The notes under the pieces were generated by a model, which worked only from the letters and a program-made list of their open reading frames with translations, was not told the origin of the DNA and did not search any database. 19,232 bases of DNA from Chrysochromulina tobinii (taxonomy: Eukaryota > Haptophyta > Prymnesiales > Chrysochromulinaceae): positions 1 to 19,232 of the forward strand of contig JWZX01002479.1 in assembly GCA_001275005.1 (NCBI GenBank), in the 5' to 3' direction. Positions 1 through 8,000 of the stretch are shown here, piece after piece; position 1 is the stretch's first letter, and each line of letters begins with the position of its first letter. A program made the translations under genes and the position numbers.

Positions 1-433
1 GGGTTGTTTGTCTAGAACACCCTTTGCGCACTCCGCGTGCGACGTCTAAGGTTACTCACCACTACTCAAGTAGTCACTCTTTCCCGCGACTTACTGCGGT
101 GATTGTCATGGATCAAGTCAAGTCTGTCAAATAAGGTGATTGTCAAGGATCAAGTCAAGTCTGTCAAATAAAGTCAGGTGCTTACGTTTCTCTTTCTTTC
201 AAAACGAAAGCTCTATGTCGCTCAACGATGAGAACATCAAGAGCAGTCTGTCAGACTCAAGGTCAGACTGCCAGTTTGAGTTTCGTCGCAGTGAACGAGA
301 CGGACTTCTCTTGCTCTGATCTTCGCGTGGTAAGGTATCGCGAATCGCCTATAATAAATTTTCGGTAATCATGTAGAGCCGTCTGCCTAATTTTCGGACC
401 AATCATGTGGAACCATGGGAGGGCAGCGGGTCA
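1..433. other. Non-coding stretch, 3' flank of the SET-MYND gene
   Basis: No convincing coding sequence is seen. The stretch is more AT-rich than the genes to its right. It holds a 37-bp tandem duplication (98-171), a small hairpin (243-250 pairing with 264-271), and an imperfect direct repeat beginning AATTTTCGG at 357-380 and 389-414. The last of these lies just beyond the stop codon of the minus-strand SET-MYND gene, so it is probably its 3' UTR or downstream flank. No polyadenylation signal can be named with confidence. Confidence 0.6.
98..171. repeat. 37-bp tandem duplication
   Basis: Two adjacent copies of 37 bp (98-134 and 135-171) begin GGTGATTGTCA and end GTCTGTCAAATAA. They differ at a single position (T versus A after GATTGTCA). 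The junction has no spacer. This near-identity suggests a recent duplication or a replication-slippage event. There is no third copy nearby. Confidence 0.9.
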
Positions 434-1990
434 CTACCTGGAACTCTTGCACAGCACCTCCAATCGCCTGAGCTCCTTTACCTCTGCATCAACCCCGTAG
501 CACTCCTCGAGGGAAGTGGCCGCCAGCGCGAGGGCTGCGGCCGCCCGAGCCGCCCCTTGCGCATCTTCGGCGGCATTGAAGCGCAGCCGTGCCACCTTAG
601 CGGCCTCATGGGCAAGGGCCGGGCTGCCCGGCGCGAGCACCATTTTCAACGCGCGCAGCGCTTCCTCGCTTAACGTCGCTGCCTCCTCGAATCGACCCTC
701 CTCGCACGCTCGCCGCGCCTCGAGGTCGATCCGCCGTGCACGCTCATGCTCACGCTCTCGCCACCCGCCGTGTTGAGTACGATCAGGGCGTGCGCCGTCG
801 TCACCGCGGGCGCCTTCGCGCTCGCACGCCTCGCAGTGGCACTCGAAGAAGTACAGCTCGCGAAGGATCGCGCGCCGCGTCGCGACTGAGCCAAAGCCCA
901 CCTCAGGGCCGTAGCTGGTCAGGAGCTCAGAGCCCGTTGCCACTGCCACTGCCGCACGCAATTGCAGAGTGCGTCCTGCGAAGGAGATGGCCGTGTTGGG
1001 CTCACATGAGTGGTTGAGCAGCGAGGCGCGAGGGAAGAAGGCCTCCCCGATCGCGGCGGCGTTGATCGGCTCCACCACCGCCGCCGGCGCGCTTGTTGCC
1101 GCCGTCGCCGGTGCCGATGACACTGCCTCAGCCTCGCGCCGCCCCGTCGAGAGAGCGAACACGTTGGTGAGCGCGATGCGCACGAGACGATTCAACGTCG
1201 CCTCAGTGTGCCCGCGCGCCGTGAGAGCAGGCTGCAGGCTGCGGAACCAGACGAAGCTCTGGAATCGAAGCTGTGAAGCCCTTTGCGGGCTGTGGGAATC
1301 GTGGGCATGTAAGCTTAATAGCTCAACGCCGTCGTTGTCGGATATTAGTGCACGCACGCAGAGCACGACAGTGCGCGGCGCGATCGCATGGCATTGCGAG
1401 CCGCACTCATGGCTGTGGCCTCCTTCTCGCCATGCAGCCGTTGCGCATGCCGAGCTGCAATACCGCTCCAGCTTGCAACCGCGGCAGAGAATGGCCGTGC
1501 GTGCGTGGCAGAGCGGGCGATAGCAAAAGTGGCAGTGCGAGCGATGATGCGACGGCCACAGCACTGCTGCATACGCGGGCTCTTGCAGTAGCTTTTGTCC
1601 CGGCGTGAGCGCTTCCGTGGCGAAGAGGCCACGCCCCTTGCAGTTGGTGCTGCGGCATTCGAGTGGGCCTTGCAATTCGAGTGGGCCTTGACGGGTAGTG
1701 GTCCTGACCTGTCGAGAGGGACCATCATCCGTGTACTGGTTGCTCAAGAATGCCGCAAGTGACAGCAGCTTTTGGCGATTGCGCTGCCACGGATCATCGG
1801 CACCAAACAAACATGCGATTCTTTCGGGCACAGGACGGTCCAGTGGCCAAGTGATCGCCTCTAGCAGCCTCGGGTCAAGCTCTGGTGTCGAAAATAGCCA
1901 ACGGCCGGCGAGCTTTAGCAGCATCGGCGCAAATGCCACGGACGTCGTCGCCAAAGTAGCCCGCGATGGACGCCCGTCGGATGCATCCAT
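434..1990 (-). CDS. SMYD-type SET-MYND domain protein (putative lysine methyltransferase)
   Basis: Predicted protein of 518 residues. The architecture is that of the SMYD family: a SET start segment (KGRGLF at about 118-123), a MYND zinc finger inserted in SET (C153, C156, C169, C172, C178, C182, H192, C196), the core SET motif NHSCEPN at 326-332, the SYGP tyrosine at Y360, post-SET cysteines C384, C386 and C389, and a helical TPR-like C-terminus (about 440-510). SMYD proteins transfer methyl groups from S-adenosylmethionine to lysines of histones or other proteins; the substrate here cannot be read. I chose the ATG at 1990 because its context (aaaATGg) is favourable and the further 28 in-frame codons upstream contain no ATG. 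The first 110 residues match nothing I recognise. A different frame upstream of 1940 also looks coding, so a 5' exon is possible. An 18-bp in-frame duplication lies at about 1657-1690. Confidence 0.87.
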   Translation of the reverse strand: MDASDGRPSRATLATTSVAFAPMLLKLAGRWLFSTPELDPRLLEAITWPLDRPVPERIACLFGADDPWQRNRQKLLSLAAFLSNQYTDDGPSRQVRTTTRQGPLELQGPLECRSTNCKGRGLFATEALTPGQKLLQEPAYAAVLWPSHHRSHCHFCYRPLCHARTAILCRGCKLERYCSSACATAAWREGGHSHECGSQCHAIAPRTVVLCVRALISDNDGVELLSLHAHDSHSPQRASQLRFQSFVWFRSLQPALTARGHTEATLNRLVRIALTNVFALSTGRREAEAVSSAPATAATSAPAAVVEPINAAAIGEAFFPRASLLNHSCEPNTAISFAGRTLQLRAAVAVATGSELLTSYGPEVGFGSVATRRAILRELYFFECHCEACEREGARGDDGARPDRTQHGGWREREHERARRIDLEARRACEEGRFEEAATLSEEALRALKMVLAPGSPALAHEAAKVARLRFNAAEDAQGAARAAAALALAATSLEECYGVDAEVKELRRLEVLCKSSR

Positions 1991-2219
1991 TTTCCACACA
2001 CACGCCCCCTTCCAGTTCCGTGGTGTGAATGAGTGTGCGCAAGTTGTCGTAGACGTACGTGCTCGGGAGCGCAAAAGTCTGTTCCTCGTCTACGCGCTGA
2101 ATATTCTGACATGAATATTCTCTGCATGTTCTGCTGCGAAAAACGATACATGTCGGCAAACGCAACAACCAACGTCTTGGCTCTCGGTCCAGCCGCCGCG
2201 GCTTTCGCACTAGGTGATG
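1991..2219 (-). other. Spacer between two tandem minus-strand genes
   Basis: This 229-bp gap would hold the promoter and 5' UTR of the SET-MYND gene and the 3' UTR of the FHA gene. One minus-strand frame between about 2093 and 1940 is open, biased to G/C at third positions, and follows a good acceptor-like sequence (tattcag ending at 2094). It has no ATG of its own. It could be an unrecognised exon of the SET-MYND gene. Confidence 0.4.
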
Positions 2220-3016
2220 TTAGCGGTAGCCACCTTGCTGCGGGTAGCCGCCCTGGGGCGGATAGCCCTGCTGTGGATAGCCCTGCTGCGGATAGCCCTG
2301 CTGCATTCCACCCGGTCCTTGTGGCATATTCTGGCAAACGAAGACCGCAGCGTCAGGGTTCGTGCAGTCCAAGCTGATTTGGTCGCCGTTGTTCAGCATC
2401 CGCCACTGGCCTTTCTGCAAACCACCCCACGGGCCGCCTTGCGAACGCACTCCCGTTGGGTTTTTGCCGTTTGAGTGCAGGACGCAAGTGCCGTCGGGAA
2501 GGACCTCCACAGTGCACTGAACCCGCGACACTACCGGAGTCGGGAAGAGCATATTCCAGCGACTCAACACGCTGCCAGAACAGGGAGAGCATGTATCTTT
2601 CAGAAAGATGGGTGAGGGGTTCTTGAAGGGCCATGAGTGAGGGTTCGGAGCCTGTTTTCGCACTGTTTATCTCCAGGGCCCAGGGCGTACGGAAGGATGC
2701 GGTATTTTTGTGCAACGTTAGCAGCGCCCGTGAATTTGCTGTTGCCGCCGACGCCGTAAAAGGCAGAAAGGGTCCAGAGCGTCTTAGTGGCGCCATAGCT
2801 TTGCTGGCCATAGCTTTGCTGGCCATAGCTTTGCTGAGCACCGTACTGCTGAGCACCGTAGCCCTGACCGTAGCCTTGGCCGTACTGCATCATCACAGAG
2901 CTTCGCAGCTCCGGCGTCCTCATGAGCAGTTGAGCTTTCGTCGGGAGCGGGCTCACGATGCCTGTCGTCGGCAATACGGATGCCGCGAGCACGGTATATG
3001 TGAGACCGCGAACCAT
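2220..3016 (-). CDS. Secreted or organelle-targeted FHA-like domain protein with Q/G/Y-rich flanks (two exons)
   Basis: Exons 3016-2664 and 2571-2220 join to a 234-residue protein. It has an N-terminal signal-like segment (1-23, MVRGLTYTVLAAS onward), a low-complexity stretch of YGQQS/YGQG repeats (about 44-75), an FHA-like domain (about 104-190), and a C-terminal tail of PQQGY repeats (about 205-234). FHA hallmarks are visible: L120-S-R122, V132-S-R134 with Q136 in place of the usual histidine, DG144-145, N155 followed by PTG, and L177-NNGD-Q-I-S-L185. FHA domains bind phosphothreonine peptides, normally in the cytosol or nucleus, so a signal sequence is unusual. The exon join restores the domain precisely across the boundary (GDK-H-VLSR), which supports the gene model. 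Altered binding residues leave phosphopeptide binding uncertain. The function of the whole protein is unknown. Confidence 0.75.
2260..2304. repeat. Three 15-bp tandem units encoding PQQGY
   Basis: Units at 2260-2274, 2275-2289 and 2290-2304 share GGATAGCCCTGCTG and differ only at the last base. They lie in the 3' end of the minus-strand FHA gene and encode the repeated GYPQQ tail. Degenerate copies continue toward 2223. Confidence 0.9.
2572..2663 (-). other. Spliceosomal intron (92 nt) in the FHA gene
   Basis: On the coding strand the intron starts GTGCGA and ends TTCTGGCAG, with a pyrimidine-rich run before the acceptor. It is phase 2. Removing it joins two frames into one open protein and completes an FHA-like domain split by the boundary. 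This is a prediction from frame and homology; no transcript is available. Confidence 0.78.
2791..2850. repeat. 15-bp tandem units encoding SYGQQ
   Basis: Three near-identical units (2791-2805, 2806-2820, 2821-2835; core GCCATAGCTTTGCT) are followed by a diverged fourth (2836-2850). They encode the YGQQS low-complexity segment of the FHA protein on the minus strand. Confidence 0.88.
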
Positions 3017-3660
3017 GCTGGCCTCTTGGCTCACCACACACACGCGGGGTCAGCAATGTCTCACACTCAGTCCGTCCCGGAAAGAAACGAGTTTTGCGCG
3101 TCAGATTGGCCGCAGATTTATTACTGTTTTCTGAGTCGGCCGCGGGGAGCCGGGCCTGCGGTTTTTGAGTCGGCCGCGGCTTCGGTCGTCGCGCTGACGT
3201 GCGGGTTGTGTGTTGTTGGGTTTGGATGGTTGTGAGGTTCGTCTGTGTCTTGGTCTGTGTGATCCGTGTGCCCTTGTGCGCCCGCGTGTCCCGTGTGTGT
3301 CCCGTGTGTGTCCCGGCTCCCCCCGGTGTCTTTTCACCGGTACCCTGAACTTAGACGTCTCGTTTAGGTCTGGTCCGCTGTCGCAGCCGGGGAGCTGCAG
3401 GGTGGGGGAGCAAAGGTCAGGCACCGCCGCGTGGCAAGTCATACGGGTTCACTTACAACCACAAAGGTAACGCAGCCACGGCCCCTAGCTGGTAAAGTTG
3501 CAGCATGGTTCGCGGAGAGGAGCCATGCGTGCATCGGAGAAGCTTACCTTCCAGTGACTGTGTTCTGAACGGGGGTGGGAACTATTACCAATGTGACATT
3601 CGATTCAATGTGGAGTGACTTTTTTTATCTGAATTCGCGCGGACCCCCTGTGTGTGTGGA
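3017..3660. other. Non-coding interval with GT-rich microrepeats
   Basis: This 644-bp stretch lies upstream of the FHA gene and downstream of the hydrolase gene, both on the minus strand. No convincing coding frame is seen. It contains a 14-bp direct repeat TGAGTCGGCCGCGG (3132-3145 and 3166-3179), a GT-rich run with two exact CCCGTGTGTGT units (3290-3311), and a small hairpin CCGGTG/CACCGG (3323-3328 and 3335-3340). It should contain the FHA gene promoter, but no TATA or other core element can be assigned. Confidence 0.6.
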
Positions 3661-4659
3661 TCAAAGAATCCTCTCCACTGCGCCCCGCGGCTTCTCCGTG
3701 TGGGTTGGCCACATGATCCTGCCCGTGTCCTCAAGCCTCGTCTCATGATGACGAGCAAAGTAACCCATCGGCCACGAGTGCCCACCAAGCGACCGAAGGA
3801 TGATATCGTATACAAGGTCGCCCGTCCTCTCTGGTGGCGGGAATGCCTTCCGCTCAGCGCAGCCTGTGACGTCATAGCAGTAGCAAAGTGGCAACGGCAC
3901 TTCCGTGTTCGGGACAATGTCGTCTGTGTTGAGGTAGTGTTCCGCAAAGTCGGCGTCCTTGCCAAAGAATTGCGCACCGCGTCCCGTTCGGAAATTGGCG
4001 CCGTCCCGGGCGGAAAATGGGTCTGCCAAGGTGAGACGGACGGCCGCCCGAGTACGGGCTGGTGTGCCTCCTGCATTCAAGACGTAAGCGGAGCAACATG
4101 CATCCGCCGCAAAGGAGCCGGCGGATGTGCCGACGATATGCAGCGATCGAAGACGCCGATTCTCAGCGAGTGAGCGGCCCAGCCTGTCGCCAACGCTGGC
4201 GCTCTGAAAAGAGAGCCTGTCAGTGTTGGAGGTGAACCACGGCATCCAATTGAACACGATCACTTCACGATTCAGTCCTGCAATAGAATCCTGCTCGCGG
4301 AAGCGGTTCAGAACAGCAGAGGTCTCTCTATCTGGTCCACCACTGCCATGAAAGATGATTGCAACATCCATTGCCGTCTCGAAGGCCTTGGGCAGGCCCA
4401 CTCCGCTGACGTCTGCTGGGTGTTGTGCGTAGTCCGCCGCGAGCATTTCGCCTGACTTATCCGAAAATGCACTCTTGATACCATCAATCAGACCTGTGCG
4501 ACTCTCCGCCGTGCCAAACACAGGAGCTCCCTTCTGAATGGGCGTGGCTGCTTGCGTAATGATGGGCTGACCAACGCAAGCCACGCACAGAGCCGTCCGC
4601 CTGCTCAGCTGCAGACCAGGGTCGTGAAGAGCAAGAGCAACGCACAGGATTTGGAGCAT
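3661..4659 (-). CDS. Alpha/beta-hydrolase-fold protein with plastid-lumen-type presequence
   Basis: Predicted protein of 332 residues. The nucleophile elbow is G-T-S179-A-G, a likely oxyanion-hole segment is HGSGG at 104-108, the acid candidates are D213 (LADPFS) and D247 (TDDIVP), and H294 sits in GGHSWP near the C-terminus. This order fits an alpha/beta serine hydrolase (esterase or lipase type); the substrate is not evident. The N-terminus has a short hydrophobic segment (1-11), then SRR at 19-21, a second hydrophobic run and an A-x-A-like stretch ending about residue 38 (ITQAA). In algae with complex plastids this two-part pattern resembles import through the ER and then Tat export into the thylakoid lumen. 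It starts at the ATG at 4659, divergent from the helicase gene. Fold confidence is high; the localisation is inferred. Confidence 0.84.
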   Translation of the reverse strand: MLQILCVALALHDPGLQLSRRTALCVACVGQPIITQAATPIQKGAPVFGTAESRTGLIDGIKSAFSDKSGEMLAADYAQHPADVSGVGLPKAFETAMDVAIIFHGSGGPDRETSAVLNRFREQDSIAGLNREVIVFNWMPWFTSNTDRLSFQSASVGDRLGRSLAENRRLRSLHIVGTSAGSFAADACCSAYVLNAGGTPARTRAAVRLTLADPFSARDGANFRTGRGAQFFGKDADFAEHYLNTDDIVPNTEVPLPLCYCYDVTGCAERKAFPPPERTGDLVYDIILRSLGGHSWPMGYFARHHETRLEDTGRIMWPTHTEKPRGAVERIL

Positions 4660-4846
4660 GTAGTCGAAGCGTGGGCATCGGGACCGCGGACTATTTCCTG
4701 AGGTGTGAAGGATTGCGTCAACTGTGAATAATAGGGCTCCTTTTTCCCGCCCCTGCTGCGCTTCCGTCGGGGCCCATTCGTTTTAATTGCGTCGTGCGGA
4801 AGCCAGCCTGTGACTTCATTCATTCCAACCGCAAATGAATTCCTTA

Positions 4847-4876
4847 TCAAGGCGCGCCTCCGAGGCCGCGCCTTGA
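4847..4876. promoter_or_regulatory. Inverted repeat, 10-bp arms
   Basis: TCAAGGCGCG at 4847-4856 is the exact reverse complement of CGCGCCTTGA at 4867-4876, with a 10-nt loop. It lies in the divergent intergenic region. It could be a protein-binding palindrome or an RNA hairpin in either leader; the role is unknown. Confidence 0.75.
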
Positions 4877-4989
4877 GAACACCCCCCGCTCTCCTCTCTG
4901 CCTTGCTGCGACACAGTCCTGTTCTTCTGTGAACATGTGTGTCGCCTTCCCGCTCAAGCGACCGGCTTTTGACCTGGACGTTGTTCTTC

Positions 4990-5017
4990 GACAAGGGGCT
5001 GGGACCAGCCCCTTGTC
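4990..5017. promoter_or_regulatory. Hairpin just before the helicase start
   Basis: GACAAGGGGCT (4990-5000) pairs perfectly with AGCCCCTTGTC (5007-5017) around a 6-nt loop, ending 18 nt before the helicase ATG at 5036. In the mRNA it would form a stable GC-rich stem next to the start codon, which could slow scanning ribosomes. This is inference; only the inverted repeat is observed. Confidence 0.75.
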
Positions 5018-5035
5018 TTCGACTTCTTCGGCCCA

Positions 5036-8000
5036 ATGCGCCAGCTGGGCTTGTCAGGCTTCCTCAAGCCAAAGCCGTCTGCTGCAGCAGCCTCAGAACC
5101 GCTCCCTGAGGCAGCGATGGCACCGCCACAGCCAGCCGCTCCTCCCTCAAAGCCGACACTGCCGCCTCCACAGCCGCCCGGCTACTCGTCCGCCATCGTG
5201 CTCAATGCGCAGCAGCGCGCTGCAGTCGAGCACAGCGCCGGCGGACTATTGATCGTGGAGGCTGGGCCCGGCTCGGGCAAGACGCGCGTCATCCAGGCCC
5301 GCGTCGAGCACCTGTGCCACGTGCAGCGCGTGCCTCCACACCGCATCCTTGTGCTCACATTCAGCAACAAGGCATCTGCTGAGCTGGTGTCCCGCATAAA
5401 CTTAGGCGGCAGTGGCGTCCGCGTGACGGCCAAGACCTTTCACGCGTACTGCCGACAGCTGCTGTGCGAGCGCGGCTCGCAGGTCGGCGTCCGCCCTGAC
5501 TTCTCCCTGCTCAAGCAGGCGGAGCAGCAGAAGCTGCTCTGCGATGTCTTGCAGCGTGACGCTGCGGGCGGCGACGGCGGCGACGGCGACGGCGGCGGCG
5601 AAGTCGATGGGCCCGGCGGCGGCAGGAAGCGGCCGCTCGCGTCTGTCGAAGACGATGAGGAGGACGAGGAAGAGGGCGGCGAGGAACGCAGCACGAGCGG
5701 CGTCGGGCAGCACAGGCGTCTGCTCGCGGCGATCCTAGCGTGTAAGACGGCAGTATTAGACGAAGGTCAGCGCCTTCCAGGACCCTTCTCGACGGCGGCA
5801 GTGACGACGGTGCCAGGCGCGTCGACGTGGAGGCGCTTTGCCGAGGCGCATCACATGAGCCCAGACGAGCGCACGCGCGTCGAGCGCCTCACGCGCCGCT
5901 ACACCGAGCGACAGGCGGAGCGCAACTGTCTCGACTTTGAGGACCTGCTCATTCGGGCGGTGCAGCTCCTCGAGCAGCCGACGGCGGCGTCGAGGGCCGT
6001 GGCGGCGCAGTATGAGCACGTACTCGTGGACGAGTTCCAGGACACTTCGGCGGTCCAGTGCCGGCTCGTCGCCGCGCTCACCGCCACGCACCGCCACCTC
6101 TGCCTAGTGGGGGACCCGCAGCAGTGTATCTACGCGTGGCGCCAGGCAGAGCGTGCCAACCTCGCGAGCCTCGCGGCGCTCTGGCCAGCACACGCCGTGA
6201 CGCGGCTGGCGCTCACTTGCTCGTACCGCTCGACACAGCGCGTGATCCGCGCCGCAGTCGCCATCCTGCGCGCACGCCTGCTGCTCGATGGGCAGATCGT
6301 CCCTAGCGACCCTCACGCGGCGCACGTGCCCGATTTGGTGAGTGCCAATGGCGAGGGCGTGCCGCTGTGCATGCATGTGTACGAGGACGCGGCGGCCGAG
6401 GCGGCGGGCGTGGCGCACCATCTCGAGCTCCTCTGTGGGGATCCCGCCACCGACGCGGCGCTCGACACGGCGCTCGGCGCGCTCGCCGGCCTTCTGCGGC
6501 CTGCCTCCGCGCCCGGCCGCACGCCGCCGCTGTCGCCGTCGACCGCGGTGCACCGCCGTCCGCTCGCGCTCTCCGACGTTGCGATCCTGGGTCGCACGGC
6601 GCGTGCCCTGCGCCCCATCGAGGACGAGCTCAAGCGGCGAGGCCTCGCTTGCACCAGAGGGGATGGTGGCGCCAAGCTGGGCGAGAGCAAGCCGGTGCGC
6701 GCGGTGCTCGCGTGCCTGCGCCTGCTCGTCGACCCATCGGACGTGGGCGCCTTCAAGGCCGTGGCCAAGGGGTGCCATGGGTTGGGGGAGCTGTCGGCCC
6801 AGACGCTCGCTGATCGTGCGGCGCAGAGCGGCATGCCCGTGCTGCACGTTGCTCGTCAGGCCGCTCGGTACGACTTCGGTGGTTGGCCTACCAGTGCCAA
6901 GCGGCCAAGCGCCGCCGCCATCGGCGCGCTGCAGACCCTCGAGCGCTCTCTTGAGCAGATGCAGCGGCGGCTGGGCGGCGGCGCGGAGGAGCTCGGACCT
7001 CTGGTACGCCAGGTGGTCGTGTGGCTTGAAAGCCAGGCGGCCGTTGAGCCGACGCAGAGCGCCACTGAGGCTGCTGCCCACACCCAATCCACCCTCGACC
7101 TGCGGCAAGCGCTGCAGTCTCAGGCGAATGGTGCCTCGTTGAGCGCGTCGTCGTCATTTGCAGCAGCGTCCTCGCTTGCGCCCGAGTCTGCTGCGACCGG
7201 CGCCGGCCGCGTCGTCAACTCCAAGGCCAAGGCTGCCTCCAAGGCTGCCTCCGCCAGCGCCTCGGCCGCTGCCCTGACCTCCGCCTCGGCCTCTGGTACG
7301 CTGCGCGACGCGGCGCCCACGTCCGCCCCTGCCCGGCGCACCGAGATGCCCCCGAGATGCTCCGAGATGCTCGAAGCGCTCGTTCGCTTCGCGGACGACT
7401 TCACGGACGACTTCACAGCGGCGCTGCATCACTCCGGCTCAGGAGCAGCTTCGGCCGACGCGCACGAGAGCGGCGCGAGGCGCGCGGTGCGCGGCCTGTT
7501 GGGCGCGATCGGCCTGGGCGAGGACGGCGGCGGCGGCAAGGCCGCACGACTGCCCGCGATAACGCTGAGCACCGTGCATGCCGCCAAGGGCCTCGAGTGG
7601 CCGTTGGTGTGGATCGTTGGCGTCGAGGATGGCCAGTTCCCACATCGTCTGGGCATTCAGAGCGCCCCCACACCGGCCGACGCGGCCAACGCGCTGCGCG
7701 AGGAGCGCCGGCTACTCTTCGTGGCGGTCACGCGTGCGCAGCGCGGGGTCGTTCTCTCTCGCGGCCTGCACAGCCCTCCAAGCCCCTTCGTGCGCGAACT
7801 ACCGGTCGAGGATGGTGGCAGTGTCGCGAGCGTATTCCTCACCGCCTCCGACGCGTGCAGGCTGCCCTCGTTGCACGGCGGCGTGAGCGAGCACGAGCTC
7901 GCGGCGCTCGAGGACGGGCACGCTGCACGCGCGTGGACGCGCCATCTCGACAGGCTGCTCGCGCGCGCGCAGCATGCCCAACACGACGCGCAGGTGGCGC

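Larger units (their letters stand above)
4660..5035. promoter_or_regulatory. Divergent promoter region between hydrolase and helicase genes
   Basis: This 376-bp interval separates two head-to-head start codons and must carry promoter and 5' UTR functions for both. It contains two strong inverted repeats (4847-4876 and 4990-5017). A plus-strand ATG at 4935 opens a frame that runs to about 5252 and overlaps the helicase start in another frame; if it lies in the mRNA leader it would act as an overlapping upstream reading frame. No TATA box is clear. Confidence 0.5.

Noticed and set aside
6104-7108. Minus-strand open frame of 334 codons
   Set aside because: It lies opposite the helicase motifs and has a composition dominated by Arg/Gly/Ala typical of an antisense shadow in GC-rich coding DNA.
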